A stretch of 58,607 bases of DNA from Candidatus Gastranaerophilales bacterium (GCA_944326525.1 CALVEG010000010.1:1-58607), one strand, 5' to 3'; positions 15,260 through 24,877 are shown, numbered from the stretch's first letter. A program made the numbers and translations. Notes: generated from the sequence alone by a model not told the origin.

Positions 15260-17071
15260 ATGCAGATTAATCAAAAATTACTGACAATTGTTGCAAAAGC
15301 GCAAGCTGCAGAAGTACAAAAACAAGTAACTGCAGAGGTTGAAAGAACAGCTGCAGAGGCTGGCGTTTCTGCTAATTCTGTTGACACTACAAGCATTGTT
15401 AACGAATTACTAGCGGCAAATAAAGATGCAACAATTTATTCTATTGCTGATGAACTTGCTGCGGGTTATTCAGCCGGCTTGTCGGTTAAAAATTCCGGTA
15501 AAACAGAAACTGCAAATGCCGGTGCTTTAATAGCGGATAATACAGGCAAAACAGAAACTGCAAATGCCGGTGCTTTAATAGCGGATAATACAGGCAAAAC
15601 AGAAACTGCAAATGTGAGTGCCGGTAATTTAGTAACCAATACTACAGGCGGTGGAAAAATTGAGCATGCAGATGAGATAGGAAATAAAATAGCCTCAGAT
15701 TTAGTTGTAGACAGTCAGTATTCTGTGACCTTTACGGATTTAACCGAATCTGAAATTTATAATATTAAGAAAATAATTTATGACTTACACCACAAAAAGA
15801 CAGAAACTGAACCTGGTGGTGAAGGTGGAGATGGCGGAGATGGTGGAGATGGTGGAGAAACCGTTGACCCTGGCGAAGGTGGTGAAGGCGGCGGAACTGA
15901 AGAACCCGATGTGCCCAAACCTTCATTTATAAGTGAATTTGACGACGTAGAAAGCATGTTTGATTGGTTACACAAACAGGATCCTACAATTTCTGCATCG
16001 ACCGGACTTACCCGTGCTCAATTGGTAGAACTGTCGCATAATGATAATTGGGAAGACGCAAATTATGACTTTTTCGGTTCTATAAATAGGGTTTTTGATT
16101 CGCTTGATAATGATGACAATGGCGTATTAAGTGTTGAAGAACTTAAAAAGCTGATTGGTGAAGAAATAGGAGCTTCATTTGCAACATATAAATCGAAAGT
16201 AGAACTCTATGCAAATCAACTTCAAAGTGATTATGCAGCCATGAGTGATATGCAAAAGCTGGATTATATAATTGAACGAACCAGAGAATATCTTGAAGCT
16301 GCAGGTTTAACAGCTCAGTTAAATGCCTTAAACAGACTTTTAAGTGAGACTGACACTCAGGCTGGTAAAACAATAAAACGAGGTCAAATTGGTTTTATGG
16401 ATTTGAACCCAGGTTTTACCGGTTCCGGAGATTTTACGCTTGGTGCTTATCAATCCGCAAGTATTCCTGAAGTTTATGACGGTAAATATGACATCACAAC
16501 TTGGGGTACGGATTCGGATTCAGCAGGTTTTGGCGATTGCGGGCTTACTTTGGACATAAGACTGTTAGATGAAGCTTGGTATACAGCTGTTGATACTCTT
16601 GTTCATGAATTAACTCACGCGACAGCATATCAGTATAGTCTATTATATGAAAGTGGCGGACAGTATTACTATACTTTACCAAGTCAAGCTTTACTTGACC
16701 AATTACATGATATAGGTGCATTATCCGATTCGGATTATAGTTGGTATACATCAAATAGAACGACTTTGGATTTTAATTCTGAAGAATATACACGTTTGAA
16801 ATTTATATGTAGTGCAGCTTGGGGCGAATATATGGCATATCAAACTGATGCTGATTATATAGATAGTATTGCCGGTGATATATATAAATCATCAAGTCCT
16901 CTTGGATTAGGAATGGCAGGTGCTGTTGATGGTGACAAAGAAAAAGATGCCATTACTGCACATATTAACGCTGCCTATGATACTAACCAAAAGAAATACG
17001 ATGATGACGGTAATTTAGTTGAAGTTGGCGTTGAAGCTGTTCCAGATTGGAAATGGTGGACTTACGCATAA
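15260..17071 (+). CDS. EF-hand and HExxH putative metalloprotease, no Sec signal
   Basis: A 603-residue acidic protein. The N-terminus is a polar, alanine-rich helix with no signal peptide. Residues 80-120 hold repeats of GKTETANAGALIADNT, and 185-215 a Gly/Asp/Glu linker. An EF-hand loop follows (D283, D285, N287, S291, E294 in DNDDNGVLSVEE), then a C-terminal zincin-like domain with VHELTHA (H449, E450, H453) and a possible third ligand in WGEYMAY (E523). The likely role is a calcium-dependent secreted or surface metalloprotease. Weak purine-rich SD (AAAGGATAATAGG) before ATG. No close family is recognised. It is followed by another exported-looking protein in the same direction. Confidence 0.8.
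   Translation: MQINQKLLTIVAKAQAAEVQKQVTAEVERTAAEAGVSANSVDTTSIVNELLAANKDATIYSIADELAAGYSAGLSVKNSGKTETANAGALIADNTGKTETANAGALIADNTGKTETANVSAGNLVTNTTGGGKIEHADEIGNKIASDLVVDSQYSVTFTDLTESEIYNIKKIIYDLHHKKTETEPGGEGGDGGDGGDGGETVDPGEGGEGGGTEEPDVPKPSFISEFDDVESMFDWLHKQDPTISASTGLTRAQLVELSHNDNWEDANYDFFGSINRVFDSLDNDDNGVLSVEELKKLIGEEIGASFATYKSKVELYANQLQSDYAAMSDMQKLDYIIERTREYLEAAGLTAQLNALNRLLSETDTQAGKTIKRGQIGFMDLNPGFTGSGDFTLGAYQSASIPEVYDGKYDITTWGTDSDSAGFGDCGLTLDIRLLDEAWYTAVDTLVHELTHATAYQYSLLYESGGQYYYTLPSQALLDQLHDIGALSDSDYSWYTSNRTTLDFNSEEYTRLKFICSAAWGEYMAYQTDADYIDSIAGDIYKSSSPLGLGMAGAVDGDKEKDAITAHINAAYDTNQKKYDDDGNLVEVGVEAVPDWKWWTYA
15497..15613 (+). repeat. 48-bp in-frame tandem repeat
   Basis: Units start at 15497, 15545 and 15593 (the third is partial) and encode GKTETANAGALIADNT twice plus GKTETAN. 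The first two copies are almost identical at the DNA level, so the copy number probably varies between strains. Confidence 0.95.
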
Positions 17072-17210
17072 GATATAGTCAATTGTTGAGTTTGATTTAA
17101 TTGATGTAATGTTACAATTTTGTAACATAATAGCTTGTATTGTTAAAGTTTAAGCCCTTTTTAGCCGTTTATCCGAATAATGGAACTAAACGGAAAGGAA
17201 AAAGCCAGTT

Positions 17211-18659
17211 ATGGGAATGGCAGCTTCACAAGCTAGATTCTTAGGTTTGACAGCCAGAAAGACAAATCTGGAGTTCGAAGGCCAGCAAATTAACCAGCAA
17301 AGAACTTCATTGTCTAACCAGTCTGCAAACTATTATAATGACTTGCTCGGTATGTCTGTACCGGTGCCTCCTTCTGTTGATAGTTTTACAAAAACTGTTT
17401 ACACCTTTGATGATGGTGCTTTAACAAATGAAATAACAGCACTGATCGCAAATGGCGGAACATATACAGTAAGTTATCTTTCAAAATGGCAGGATGATTA
17501 TGTTCCTGTTGCAGCTTCTACAAGTATCATAAATGTACAAAACGGTGCATATTTTGTCGGAGCAACTCAATTAAGAGAATTAGGTAAGGCTGATACAGTT
17601 CCTGTTATAGGTAATTCAATTACAATTGATGGTGTTGAATATCCGGTAAGACAGGAAGGCGGAGAGTATGTAATTGATAAAGTTACAAAAACTCAGGGGG
17701 TTGTGCCTTGTACACCTGAAGATATAGCTAATTTCGAGTATTCTTTAATTGGAACAGGTTTAAATGATTCAGAACTTGTTTACAAAAAAGAAGACGGTTC
17801 ATTCTATACTTTAGATGATGAAGGTAATGAAGTTCCTCGAGCTGATATTACTGAAGATATGCTTGTTATCTATCTGTGGGACGAAAACGAAACAGATCCT
17901 GAAAAGGCTGTAACTCTAGTTCAAAAAGATGCTGACGGTAATTATGTTAAAGAAGGAATTGTTGAAACAACAAATCGTTATGTTTTATCGGATGCTGAAA
18001 TAAACAGTATTACAACATATCCGGGACTTGAAAATGATCCTTATTTTGGAGGTCTTACACCTGAAGAAGTTTCAGCTGCTCTTAAAGAAGAAGAAGCTTG
18101 GGCTGCGCAGTTAGAACAAAAATACGGAACGGATGAATGGTATGTAAGATATGTTAAAAATACAACTACAGGTGAGGCTGTTCCTTATTTCTATAAAAAG
18201 TCTGATCTTGATAATAATGCAGCAAATACAGATGAAAACGGTAATATTTTAAATAATATAAATTGCTATACAATTGGCAGTGATGTTAAAGTAAAAGAGG
18301 TTAAAGCTGTTGGTGGATGCCGTGTTGAAAGGGATTCATCAGGAAGATTTATATCAATTTCAATTCCGAATGATGACGGTACTGGAACATATTCAACTTA
18401 TGCCTTGACTACTTCAACAGTGACTGATCAGGATGCATATAATGATGCGATGAATGAGTATGAACACGAAAAATATCTTTATGATCAAGCTATTGATCAA
18501 ATTAATGCAAAAATCGAGATAATTCAGGCTCAGGATAAAAACTTAGAACTTCGACTTCAACAATTGGATACGGAACAAAATGCTATACAAACTGAAATGG
18601 ATTCCGTAGAAAAAGTTATAGAAAAGAACGTTGAAGGATCATTTAAAACATTTGGCTAA
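17211..18659 (+). CDS. flagellin-like exported coiled-coil protein (AASQAR family)
   Basis: A 482-residue protein. The N-terminal helix MGMAASQARFLGLTARKTN is followed by a Gln/Asn-rich helix (EGQQINQQRTSLSNQS), a long acidic beta-rich middle and a C-terminal coiled coil (residues 415-475, rich in Gln, Glu and Leu). Helices at both ends with a variable middle recall flagellins, hook-associated proteins and type III translocators. There is no Sec signal peptide. A good SD (GGAAAGG) and a terminator at 18658-18695 frame it as a single-gene unit. Export or filament role is inference. Confidence 0.75.
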   Translation: MGMAASQARFLGLTARKTNLEFEGQQINQQRTSLSNQSANYYNDLLGMSVPVPPSVDSFTKTVYTFDDGALTNEITALIANGGTYTVSYLSKWQDDYVPVAASTSIINVQNGAYFVGATQLRELGKADTVPVIGNSITIDGVEYPVRQEGGEYVIDKVTKTQGVVPCTPEDIANFEYSLIGTGLNDSELVYKKEDGSFYTLDDEGNEVPRADITEDMLVIYLWDENETDPEKAVTLVQKDADGNYVKEGIVETTNRYVLSDAEINSITTYPGLENDPYFGGLTPEEVSAALKEEEAWAAQLEQKYGTDEWYVRYVKNTTTGEAVPYFYKKSDLDNNAANTDENGNILNNINCYTIGSDVKVKEVKAVGGCRVERDSSGRFISISIPNDDGTGTYSTYALTTSTVTDQDAYNDAMNEYEHEKYLYDQAIDQINAKIEIIQAQDKNLELRLQQLDTEQNAIQTEMDSVEKVIEKNVEGSFKTFG

Positions 18660-18695
18660 CCGACAGACTTAAGTAAATAAGATGTCGGTTTTCTT
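18658..18695 (+). terminator. terminator after the AASQAR-family gene
   Basis: AACCGACA and TGTCGGTT form an 8-bp stem with a 17-nt loop, followed by TTCTTTTT. It directly follows the stop codon and is adjacent to the end of the convergent glycosyltransferase gene. Confidence 0.8.
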
Positions 18696-18696
18696 T

Positions 18697-19545
18697 TTAG
18701 CCTCTATATTGCTGAAGTCTTAATTGATGCATTTGTTCACATCGGTCAAAGAATAGATCTCTGTCATCAGGCGAAAAGAACCCTGCCAGTTTATTTAAAA
18801 GCTCCTGCGGAAATTCCGAAAAGTAAACCATTGCTTCAAGAATTTCATCGTTAAGCGGGTAAAGAGTTCTGTAATTTTTATGAAATATTAATCTTGTTTC
18901 ATTAATACATTGTTCATCATTTTGGTATGTTTTTTCACTTAGTTTGTAAGTTGTAAAATTAGTTTCAAAAAATATACCTTTGCGTCTTTTCATAAGAAGT
19001 CTTATTATCAAATCCATATCCGACATGATTTTAAATTTTTCGTCAAAATATCTTTCTTCTTCAAGCATAGAACGCTTAAAAATCATGCCTTGTCTGGAGC
19101 AAGGTATAACTTGAAACGCATTATACATAGCAGGCATGAAAAGGTAGGTATAACCTTCGGGATGTCTGCAATAGGCAGGTGAAAATAAAAAATCAGCTTT
19201 CTCATTTTCCATCGCAGCGACAGCATCTGCTATTGCTGTTATGTCGTGATAAAAATCATCACAGCTTAAAAATGCAATATATTTGCCTTTTGCGCGCATT
19301 ATTCCTTTATTGAGTGCGTGATATTTCCCAGTGTCTTTTTCTGTAAAAAAGTTTATATAGCCCTTGTTTTTATAATCTTTTAAAAGGTCAATAGTTTCGT
19401 CGGTGGAAGAGCCGTCAATAACTATATGTTCAATATTAGGATATGTTTGCATTTCCAGAAGTGTGACCAGCAAATTAAATTCATCTGCGTGTTCGTTTTC
19501 AACAATATTAAGTGTTGGTGTTATTATGCTTACTAATGGTTCCAT
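18697..19545 (-). CDS. family 2 glycosyltransferase
   Basis: A 282-residue GT-A fold enzyme of the WcaA type. It shows VSIITPTLN at the N-terminus, VIDGSSTDET, NKGIMRAKGKYIAFLSCDD (with the metal-binding D-D pair near 97-98) and the MSDMDLIIRLL acceptor-site motif. It probably adds a sugar to lipid-linked or surface polysaccharide in the cytoplasm; the donor cannot be deduced. AGGAG stands about 10 bases before ATG and TATATT lies upstream. No other sugar genes are next to it. Confidence 0.9.
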   Translation of the reverse strand: MEPLVSIITPTLNIVENEHADEFNLLVTLLEMQTYPNIEHIVIDGSSTDETIDLLKDYKNKGYINFFTEKDTGKYHALNKGIMRAKGKYIAFLSCDDFYHDITAIADAVAAMENEKADFLFSPAYCRHPEGYTYLFMPAMYNAFQVIPCSRQGMIFKRSMLEEERYFDEKFKIMSDMDLIIRLLMKRRKGIFFETNFTTYKLSEKTYQNDEQCINETRLIFHKNYRTLYPLNDEILEAMVYFSEFPQELLNKLAGFFSPDDRDLFFDRCEQMHQLRLQQYRG

Positions 19546-19707
19546 TTGTATACTTCTCCTCTTCTAATATAGCACAGTTTAAGCAGTTTTCATAATTGTA
19601 ACAACTTGTAAAAAAAGTATAAAAAAATCCACAAAAATTTAATTTATGAGTAATAATGTAGCTGGTAGTTTTAGTGGTTTACATATGAGGAATATAGGAG
19701 TGTCGGT

Positions 19708-20538
19708 ATGGGTACAAATACGATTTCTGTATCTCCGTGTGGAGTTGGTGCAATTTCATCAGGATTAGGACTTGGTGCAGGTTATGTGCTGGCACCGAGA
19801 AAGTTTACGCTTGAGCGATTGTTAATGCAAGACGAAAAAACTTATGACAATATTTTTTCGCCTAAGGTAATGGAAAAAGCAACTAAAGAAGAGATTAATG
19901 CTGTAGATTCACTTAAAGCAGCAGCGAAATCTTATAGAGATTCCGGTAAAAAGATTACAAAAGAAGAAATCAGACCTGTAGCTTCTATGTGGCATGAAAT
20001 GGTTAGCAAGGTTAATGTCGAGGATAAATTTGTTTCTGATGTTTCAAGGACCAAGGCTCGATATCAGCAAGCTTTAAAAGATGCTAATTATATGGAGCTT
20101 AAAAGTAAACTTGATATTGCGCATAAAAATCTTCTCCAAAATCCCAAAGACACAAACTTATATTTGGAAATGCAGGCTGCAGCAAAGGATTTTGCAGAAG
20201 CACAGCTTGCCGTTGAAAAACCTCTAAACGCTTATAAAAAATCAAGAAGTTCATTCAGATCTGCAAGAGATGAAGCTATTTTAAATCTTCCGGACAAAGG
20301 AAAGTCTATTAGTGAACAATGGAATAAAGTTATGCGTGCGGTTTCAACAAGAGCAAATATTATGTACGAAAAACTTGCCACATTAAAAGTTCAGGAAAAT
20401 CTCAAAAAAGATTATTCTACGGTCAAAAAATACATTCCGAAATCCAGAACTTATTCATCCTTAATGGGTGGAATACTTGCAGGAATCGGAGGGGTTTTGG
20501 TTGGTGTGTATTCGTTAAATAAAGTTAAAGATGCATAA
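19708..20538 (+). CDS. hypothetical protein with glycine-rich N-terminus and C-terminal membrane segment
   Basis: A 276-residue protein. The N-terminus is glycine-rich and weakly hydrophobic (residues 11-28, GVGAISSGLGLGAGYVLAP). The middle 200 residues are charged, Ala/Lys-rich and predicted helical. A probable transmembrane helix lies at about 250-270 (GGILAGIGGVLVGVYSL), followed by a short basic tail. The SD is weak (TAGGAGTG). It looks like a tail-anchored or bitopic membrane protein. No family is recognised. Confidence 0.7.
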   Translation: MGTNTISVSPCGVGAISSGLGLGAGYVLAPRKFTLERLLMQDEKTYDNIFSPKVMEKATKEEINAVDSLKAAAKSYRDSGKKITKEEIRPVASMWHEMVSKVNVEDKFVSDVSRTKARYQQALKDANYMELKSKLDIAHKNLLQNPKDTNLYLEMQAAAKDFAEAQLAVEKPLNAYKKSRSSFRSARDEAILNLPDKGKSISEQWNKVMRAVSTRANIMYEKLATLKVQENLKKDYSTVKKYIPKSRTYSSLMGGILAGIGGVLVGVYSLNKVKDA

Positions 20539-20574
20539 TTCCTATTCTGTGTATTCTACATCCGCTCTATCCGT

Positions 20575-21924
20575 TTAATATTTATTGTAAATTGCCCGGA
20601 TTATCTGTTCTTCTGTCGCCTTTTTGTCAGAAGAACTTAATTTTGCGTCATTAATCATAATATCAAAAGCGACAAGATTTCCGTTTCTTGTTTTAATATA
20701 GCCGCAAATTGCGCTGATATCTGATAAAGTTCCTGTTTTGGCATAAATGATATCTTTAAAATACAGCATTCTGTTTGAAAGTGTTCCTTCGCCTGCTGTA
20801 GGAAGCAATGTCATAAAGTTATTAAAGTTTGGATTTTGGGTTTGTAAAACAAGAAAATCTGTCATAAAATCGGCAGTCATAAGGTTATTTTTTGATACTC
20901 CGCTGCCGTCAGTAATTTTTATATTTTCATTGTTAAGATTATGCTTTTTGCAATATTCGTCAAACATTTTAACGGCACTTTTAATCGAGCCTGTATTATT
21001 AACAAATTTTCCGCCTGCAACTTTGAATAAAGTTTCAGCCATCATATTGTTGCTGGACTTGTATATGCTTTTTAGAACAGGATTAAGCGGGTGTTTTATT
21101 TCGCTTACAAGAGTTACATTAGATGCCGGAAGTTTTTTTTGTGGAAAAGCTCCGTAGTATTCAAGTTTAGCTGAACTTATTGCTTCTTCCAGTTTAATTA
21201 TAAAATATCTTTTGGGAGAGTTAACCGGAAAACTTTTTTGAATTCTTGAGTTTACTTCTCCTTTAACTGTAATAACATCAGGAGCAATGTGGTTATTTCG
21301 AGAAATTTCAACAGAATTTTGATCCGAGTATGTTGTAAGATTCATAAATGTTACGGGGTAAAATGTTGAAAGTCTTATTGACGCCGGACCACCGTTTTTT
21401 TTAGGATCAATTATAGCTGTTAAAAGGTTGCCATCAAGGTTGTAAGAGCTGAATTTAGGCATAAGCGGGTTTAAATCATCATCCCATTGCCAGCCTTCAC
21501 CCCATTCAACCCCGTCAATTACGTAATCGTCAATATAAACAGTTTTAGGTTCTACAATTTTCTTAGATGCTACAGATTTCATAAGCGTTTCAAGGTCATT
21601 TCTTGTAAGCATTGGATCTGCACTTAATTTCAAATATAAATTTTTGTCAGAAGTTTTATAGACCGAGGTTTTGAATTCGTAGTTATTTCCAAGAGTATCA
21701 GCCGCAACAGTTGCAGTAATTGTTTTAAGTGTTGATGCTGGAGGGATTGGTGTGTTTGGTTTATGCTCATATAAAACTTTTCCGTCTGTTGTATTTTTAA
21801 CTGAAACAGATATTGCATCTTTATTAACATGGGACTCAGATAAAGCAGCATCAATTGAAGCTGGTATTGCATTGGCAGTAAGTCCTGCCAGTAGCAGAAT
21901 AAAAGTTAAAAGAACTTTTTTCAT
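20575..21924 (-). CDS. dacB: D-alanyl-D-alanine carboxypeptidase/endopeptidase, PBP4 family (S13)
   Basis: A 449-residue periplasmic enzyme with signal peptide MKKVLLTFILLLAGLTANA. The penicillin-binding triad is visible: SxxK as PASTLK (S64, K67), SxN as SSNNMMAE and KTG as AKTGTLSD. It trims or opens peptidoglycan cross-links. The insert between SxxK and SxN is typical of the class C PBP4 group. Its ATG overlaps the stop of the nitrilase gene (ATGA), so the run of acyltransferase, nitrilase and dacB is likely one operon. Confidence 0.94.
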   Translation of the reverse strand: MKKVLLTFILLLAGLTANAIPASIDAALSESHVNKDAISVSVKNTTDGKVLYEHKPNTPIPPASTLKTITATVAADTLGNNYEFKTSVYKTSDKNLYLKLSADPMLTRNDLETLMKSVASKKIVEPKTVYIDDYVIDGVEWGEGWQWDDDLNPLMPKFSSYNLDGNLLTAIIDPKKNGGPASIRLSTFYPVTFMNLTTYSDQNSVEISRNNHIAPDVITVKGEVNSRIQKSFPVNSPKRYFIIKLEEAISSAKLEYYGAFPQKKLPASNVTLVSEIKHPLNPVLKSIYKSSNNMMAETLFKVAGGKFVNNTGSIKSAVKMFDEYCKKHNLNNENIKITDGSGVSKNNLMTADFMTDFLVLQTQNPNFNNFMTLLPTAGEGTLSNRMLYFKDIIYAKTGTLSDISAICGYIKTRNGNLVAFDIMINDAKLSSSDKKATEEQIIRAIYNKY

Positions 21925-22748
21925 TTAGTTATTACCTCGTAGTTGTTTTTCAAATCCTTTAAAATAGTGCACTGTTTTCTGTAATTTTCCATTTCAGAAA
22001 AATCAATTACAGCAGTCATAAACCCTTCTTTTTGATCTTTAATCTCGGAGATGGTATTTCCCAAATAGTCAATAATTCTGGAATGACCTATATTAGAATT
22101 CATAAGATCAATGTTTCCGCATTGAGTTAGCGCAACCATATATGCTTGATTTTCAATCGCTCTTGCTTTTGTAAGCATTTCCCAAGGAATAGGTTTTTCG
22201 CTTCCCCAAGCTGCGGCATTTATAAGTAATTGAGCACCTTTTTTCCTGTATTCTCTAAAAATTTCAGGAAATCTGATATCGTAGCATATTGTGATCCCTG
22301 TTTTAATCCCTTCAATATCAACAATTAATCCGTTTTCACCCGGTGTTATATAACTTCCTTCTCTGCAACCGCAGTATGAATAAAGGTGGTTCTTGTCATA
22401 AACGGCAACTAAATCTCCTTGTCTGTTAAAAATAGGACAGCTGTTAAACAGAAGCCCATTTTCAGATTTTCTTATAAAGCTGCCTCCTATAATCCACATA
22501 TTATATTTTTTAGATAATGTTGATAAAAGCTTAAATACGGGGCTTTGAGAATTAAAAAATTCTGCGCTTTTTGTAAATTCATCACACGCCCAGCCTACAG
22601 TCCAAACCTCAGGTAATACTAAAACATCAGTGTCAGGGGCGAGGTTTTGAGTTACTAAATTGTTGACTTTTTCAAGATTAGCCTGCTTATTACCTGTTAT
22701 AGAATTTAGTTGTAGCGCGGATAATTTAAGTCCAGATTTAGTTTCCAT
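21921..22748 (-). CDS. carbon-nitrogen hydrolase (nitrilase/omega-amidase type)
   Basis: A 275-residue hydrolase with the nitrilase Glu-Lys-Cys triad: E47 in VLPEVW, K119 in YDKNHLY and C155 in ITICYDIRFPE. Closest in style to Nit2/omega-amidases, which hydrolyse 2-oxoglutaramate or similar amides. The start lies 43 bp inside the end of the upstream acyltransferase gene. The AAGGAGG visible upstream is 16 bases from ATG, longer than usual, so the start is slightly uncertain. The substrate cannot be named. Confidence 0.88.
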   Translation of the reverse strand: METKSGLKLSALQLNSITGNKQANLEKVNNLVTQNLAPDTDVLVLPEVWTVGWACDEFTKSAEFFNSQSPVFKLLSTLSKKYNMWIIGGSFIRKSENGLLFNSCPIFNRQGDLVAVYDKNHLYSYCGCREGSYITPGENGLIVDIEGIKTGITICYDIRFPEIFREYRKKGAQLLINAAAWGSEKPIPWEMLTKARAIENQAYMVALTQCGNIDLMNSNIGHSRIIDYLGNTISEIKDQKEGFMTAVIDFSEMENYRKQCTILKDLKNNYEVITK

Positions 22749-23410
22749 GGTATTTCTTTTTTAACCTCCTTATATATTTGAGGAGCCTTTGCTTCTAGGC
22801 TGATTAAAGCTTCTTTAATTTTGTCCTGATATTTTTTTTCTGTTTCAGCATCAAGATCTTTAGGAATATAAATTGGTGTACCGTATATATTAATGAGTCT
22901 CGTGTATAAAAGCGGCATAGTTAAACTGTCCCAACTGGGTAATTTAACAAAATTAAATTGCGGCGAATACCAATGTACCGGTACAATAGGAACATTAGCC
23001 ATATGTGCGATTTTAATTATTCCGCCTTTTACTTTTTTAACAGGACCTTTGGGGCCGTCAACCATAATGGCAGCAGATTGACCATTTTTTAGAGCGTCTA
23101 AAATCTGCATGGTGCCTCCAACCGCCCCTCTTCTGGCCGTAGATCCTCTAATTGTTCTAAGTCCCAGATTTCTAGTACAGTAAGAAATAATGTCGCCATC
23201 CATAGATGTACTTACAAGAACATTGACGTTGCCTCTGTTTGGAATCCCGTATACGCAGAATTGATTACCGTGCCAAATAGCATAAAGACAGGGACCAACA
23301 TCGGGATGGTCTACACTTTTTATGATCGTAAAAATCTCTTGAGTTTTGAGTATCCCATTTACTATTTGCTTTAGGTAAATTACGTTGTCTGAGTTTATCA
23401 ACCTAACCAT
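22706..23410 (-). CDS. lysophospholipid acyltransferase-like protein (DUF374)
   Basis: A 234-residue protein of the DUF374 branch of the LPLAT superfamily. Motifs are IWHGNQFC (catalytic His), LVSTSMDGD, RGSTARRGA and the diagnostic MVDGPKGP. DUF374 proteins usually sit in lipid A or outer-membrane lipid contexts of Gram-negative bacteria, but their acceptor is unknown. The start lacks an SD; a possible promoter TTGCAA, 17 bp, TAGCTT ends 7 nt before ATG, which suggests a leaderless mRNA. First gene of a three-gene envelope run with the nitrilase and dacB. Confidence 0.88.
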   Translation of the reverse strand: MVRLINSDNVIYLKQIVNGILKTQEIFTIIKSVDHPDVGPCLYAIWHGNQFCVYGIPNRGNVNVLVSTSMDGDIISYCTRNLGLRTIRGSTARRGAVGGTMQILDALKNGQSAAIMVDGPKGPVKKVKGGIIKIAHMANVPIVPVHWYSPQFNFVKLPSWDSLTMPLLYTRLINIYGTPIYIPKDLDAETEKKYQDKIKEALISLEAKAPQIYKEVKKEIPWKLNLDLNYPRYN

Positions 23411-23485
23411 ACAGACTAAGCTAGCACATAATTTTCATTTTTGCAAGCATTCTATATTCGTTAATATATCGTATTTTCGGTGGAC

Positions 23486-23513
23486 TTGCACAAAAAGTTT
23501 TTTGGGCTATAAT
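23486..23513 (+). promoter_or_regulatory. sigma-70 promoter of tig-clpP-clpX
   Basis: TTGCAC at 23486-23491, a 16-bp spacer and a perfect TATAAT at 23508-23513 give a transcript start near 23520 and a leader of about 35 nt containing AAAGGGAAA before the tig ATG. Confidence 0.8.
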
Positions 23514-23554
23514 TCAAAAAGATATAAAGGTTAATCAGTAAAAGGGAAAAAGTT

Positions 23555-24877
23555 ATGAAATTTACAGTAGAAAAAGAAAATGACAATATTTACAAAATAG
23601 ATATTACAATTCCGGCTAAGGATGCAGCAAAATCTTATGATGAAGCTGTAAAAAGAATTGCTCAGTACGTTAATGTTGATGGTTTCAGAAAAGGTAAAGC
23701 TCCGCGTTCTGTAATAGAAAGACAAGTCGGAACTGAAAGAATTAAGCATGAAGCTTTGGATAGACTTATGCCGTCAGCGATAGCTCAAGCTGTTAGAGAA
23801 AATAATCTTGATGTTATAACTCAACCTTATATTACAAAGTTTGATTTTACATTAGGTCAGGATTTGACGGTTGAAGTTAAGGTCGAAACAAGACCAGAAG
23901 TTGTTCTTGGTGAATATAAAGATTTAAAGGTTGATGTCGAAAGTACAGAAATTCCGGAAGATGCATTCGATAAAGCTCTTCAAAATATTTTGAACCAGTA
24001 TTCAACATTAGAACTTGTTGTTGACAGAGCAGCTAAGGATACTGATATTGCCGTAATTGACTTTGAAGGATTTGTAAACGGTGAAAAAATAGAAGGCGGA
24101 GATGCTAAAAATTATCCTCTAGACCTTGGTCATTCAAACTTTATTCCTGGTTTTGCAGAACAAATTGCAGGAAAAAATATTGGAGATGAATTTGAAATCA
24201 AAGTTACATTCCCTGAAAATTATCATGATGACAAATTAAAAGGTCAGCCGGCGATCTTCAAAATTAAACTTAATGAGATAAAAGAAAGAAAAGTTCCGGA
24301 ATTAAATGACGATTTTGCTCAGAAAGTTGGACCTTTTAAGACTGTTGATGAACTAAAAGCTGATATTCAAAAATATCTAGACAATCAAAAAGAAACATCT
24401 GATAAACAAAAGTCAGAAAATGCAATTTTTGAAAAAGTAGTTGAAGCAGCAAGTGTTGATATTCCTCAAACTATGATAGATAGAGAGGCTGAGTCTTTAA
24501 CAAATGATTACAAACAAAGAATTCAAGCACAAGGTTTAAGCTGGGATGCTGTTGAAAAGACAGAAGGCAGCGAAAAACTTGCAGATACAATTAAAGAAGA
24601 TGCAAGAATAAGAATTAAAAACTCTTTAGTAATCGGCAAAATTGCTCAAGAAGAAAATATTAAGCTTGAACCGGCTGACATAAATGCTAAATTAGGACAA
24701 CTTAGTGCTGCTTACGGAATGAGCCAAGCTGATTTAATGAAACAGTTAGGCAAAAATCCGGAAATCATCACATCACTTTCTCAGCAAGCATTAAATGATA
24801 AAGTTAGAGATTTCTTAATGCAAAAGAATTCTGTAAACTTTGTTAAGCCTAAAAAACAAAAAGTAGAATCCAAATAG
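23555..24877 (+). CDS. tig: trigger factor (ribosome-bound chaperone and prolyl isomerase)
   Basis: A 440-residue protein with the full three-part structure: N-terminal ribosome-binding domain with the signature GFRKGKAPRSVIE (about 48-60), an FKBP-like isomerase domain at about 155-245 (DFEGFVNGEKIEGG and LDLGHSNFIPGFAEQI), and a long helical C-terminal chaperone domain. It binds nascent chains near the ribosome exit tunnel. First gene of the operon with clpP and clpX, 38 bp before clpP. Confidence 0.97.
   Translation: MKFTVEKENDNIYKIDITIPAKDAAKSYDEAVKRIAQYVNVDGFRKGKAPRSVIERQVGTERIKHEALDRLMPSAIAQAVRENNLDVITQPYITKFDFTLGQDLTVEVKVETRPEVVLGEYKDLKVDVESTEIPEDAFDKALQNILNQYSTLELVVDRAAKDTDIAVIDFEGFVNGEKIEGGDAKNYPLDLGHSNFIPGFAEQIAGKNIGDEFEIKVTFPENYHDDKLKGQPAIFKIKLNEIKERKVPELNDDFAQKVGPFKTVDELKADIQKYLDNQKETSDKQKSENAIFEKVVEAASVDIPQTMIDREAESLTNDYKQRIQAQGLSWDAVEKTEGSEKLADTIKEDARIRIKNSLVIGKIAQEENIKLEPADINAKLGQLSAAYGMSQADLMKQLGKNPEIITSLSQQALNDKVRDFLMQKNSVNFVKPKKQKVESK

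Noticed and set aside
15778-15975. Minus-strand Pro/Ser-rich ORF
   Set aside because: It is the reverse complement of the Gly-rich linker of the EF-hand/HExxH gene.
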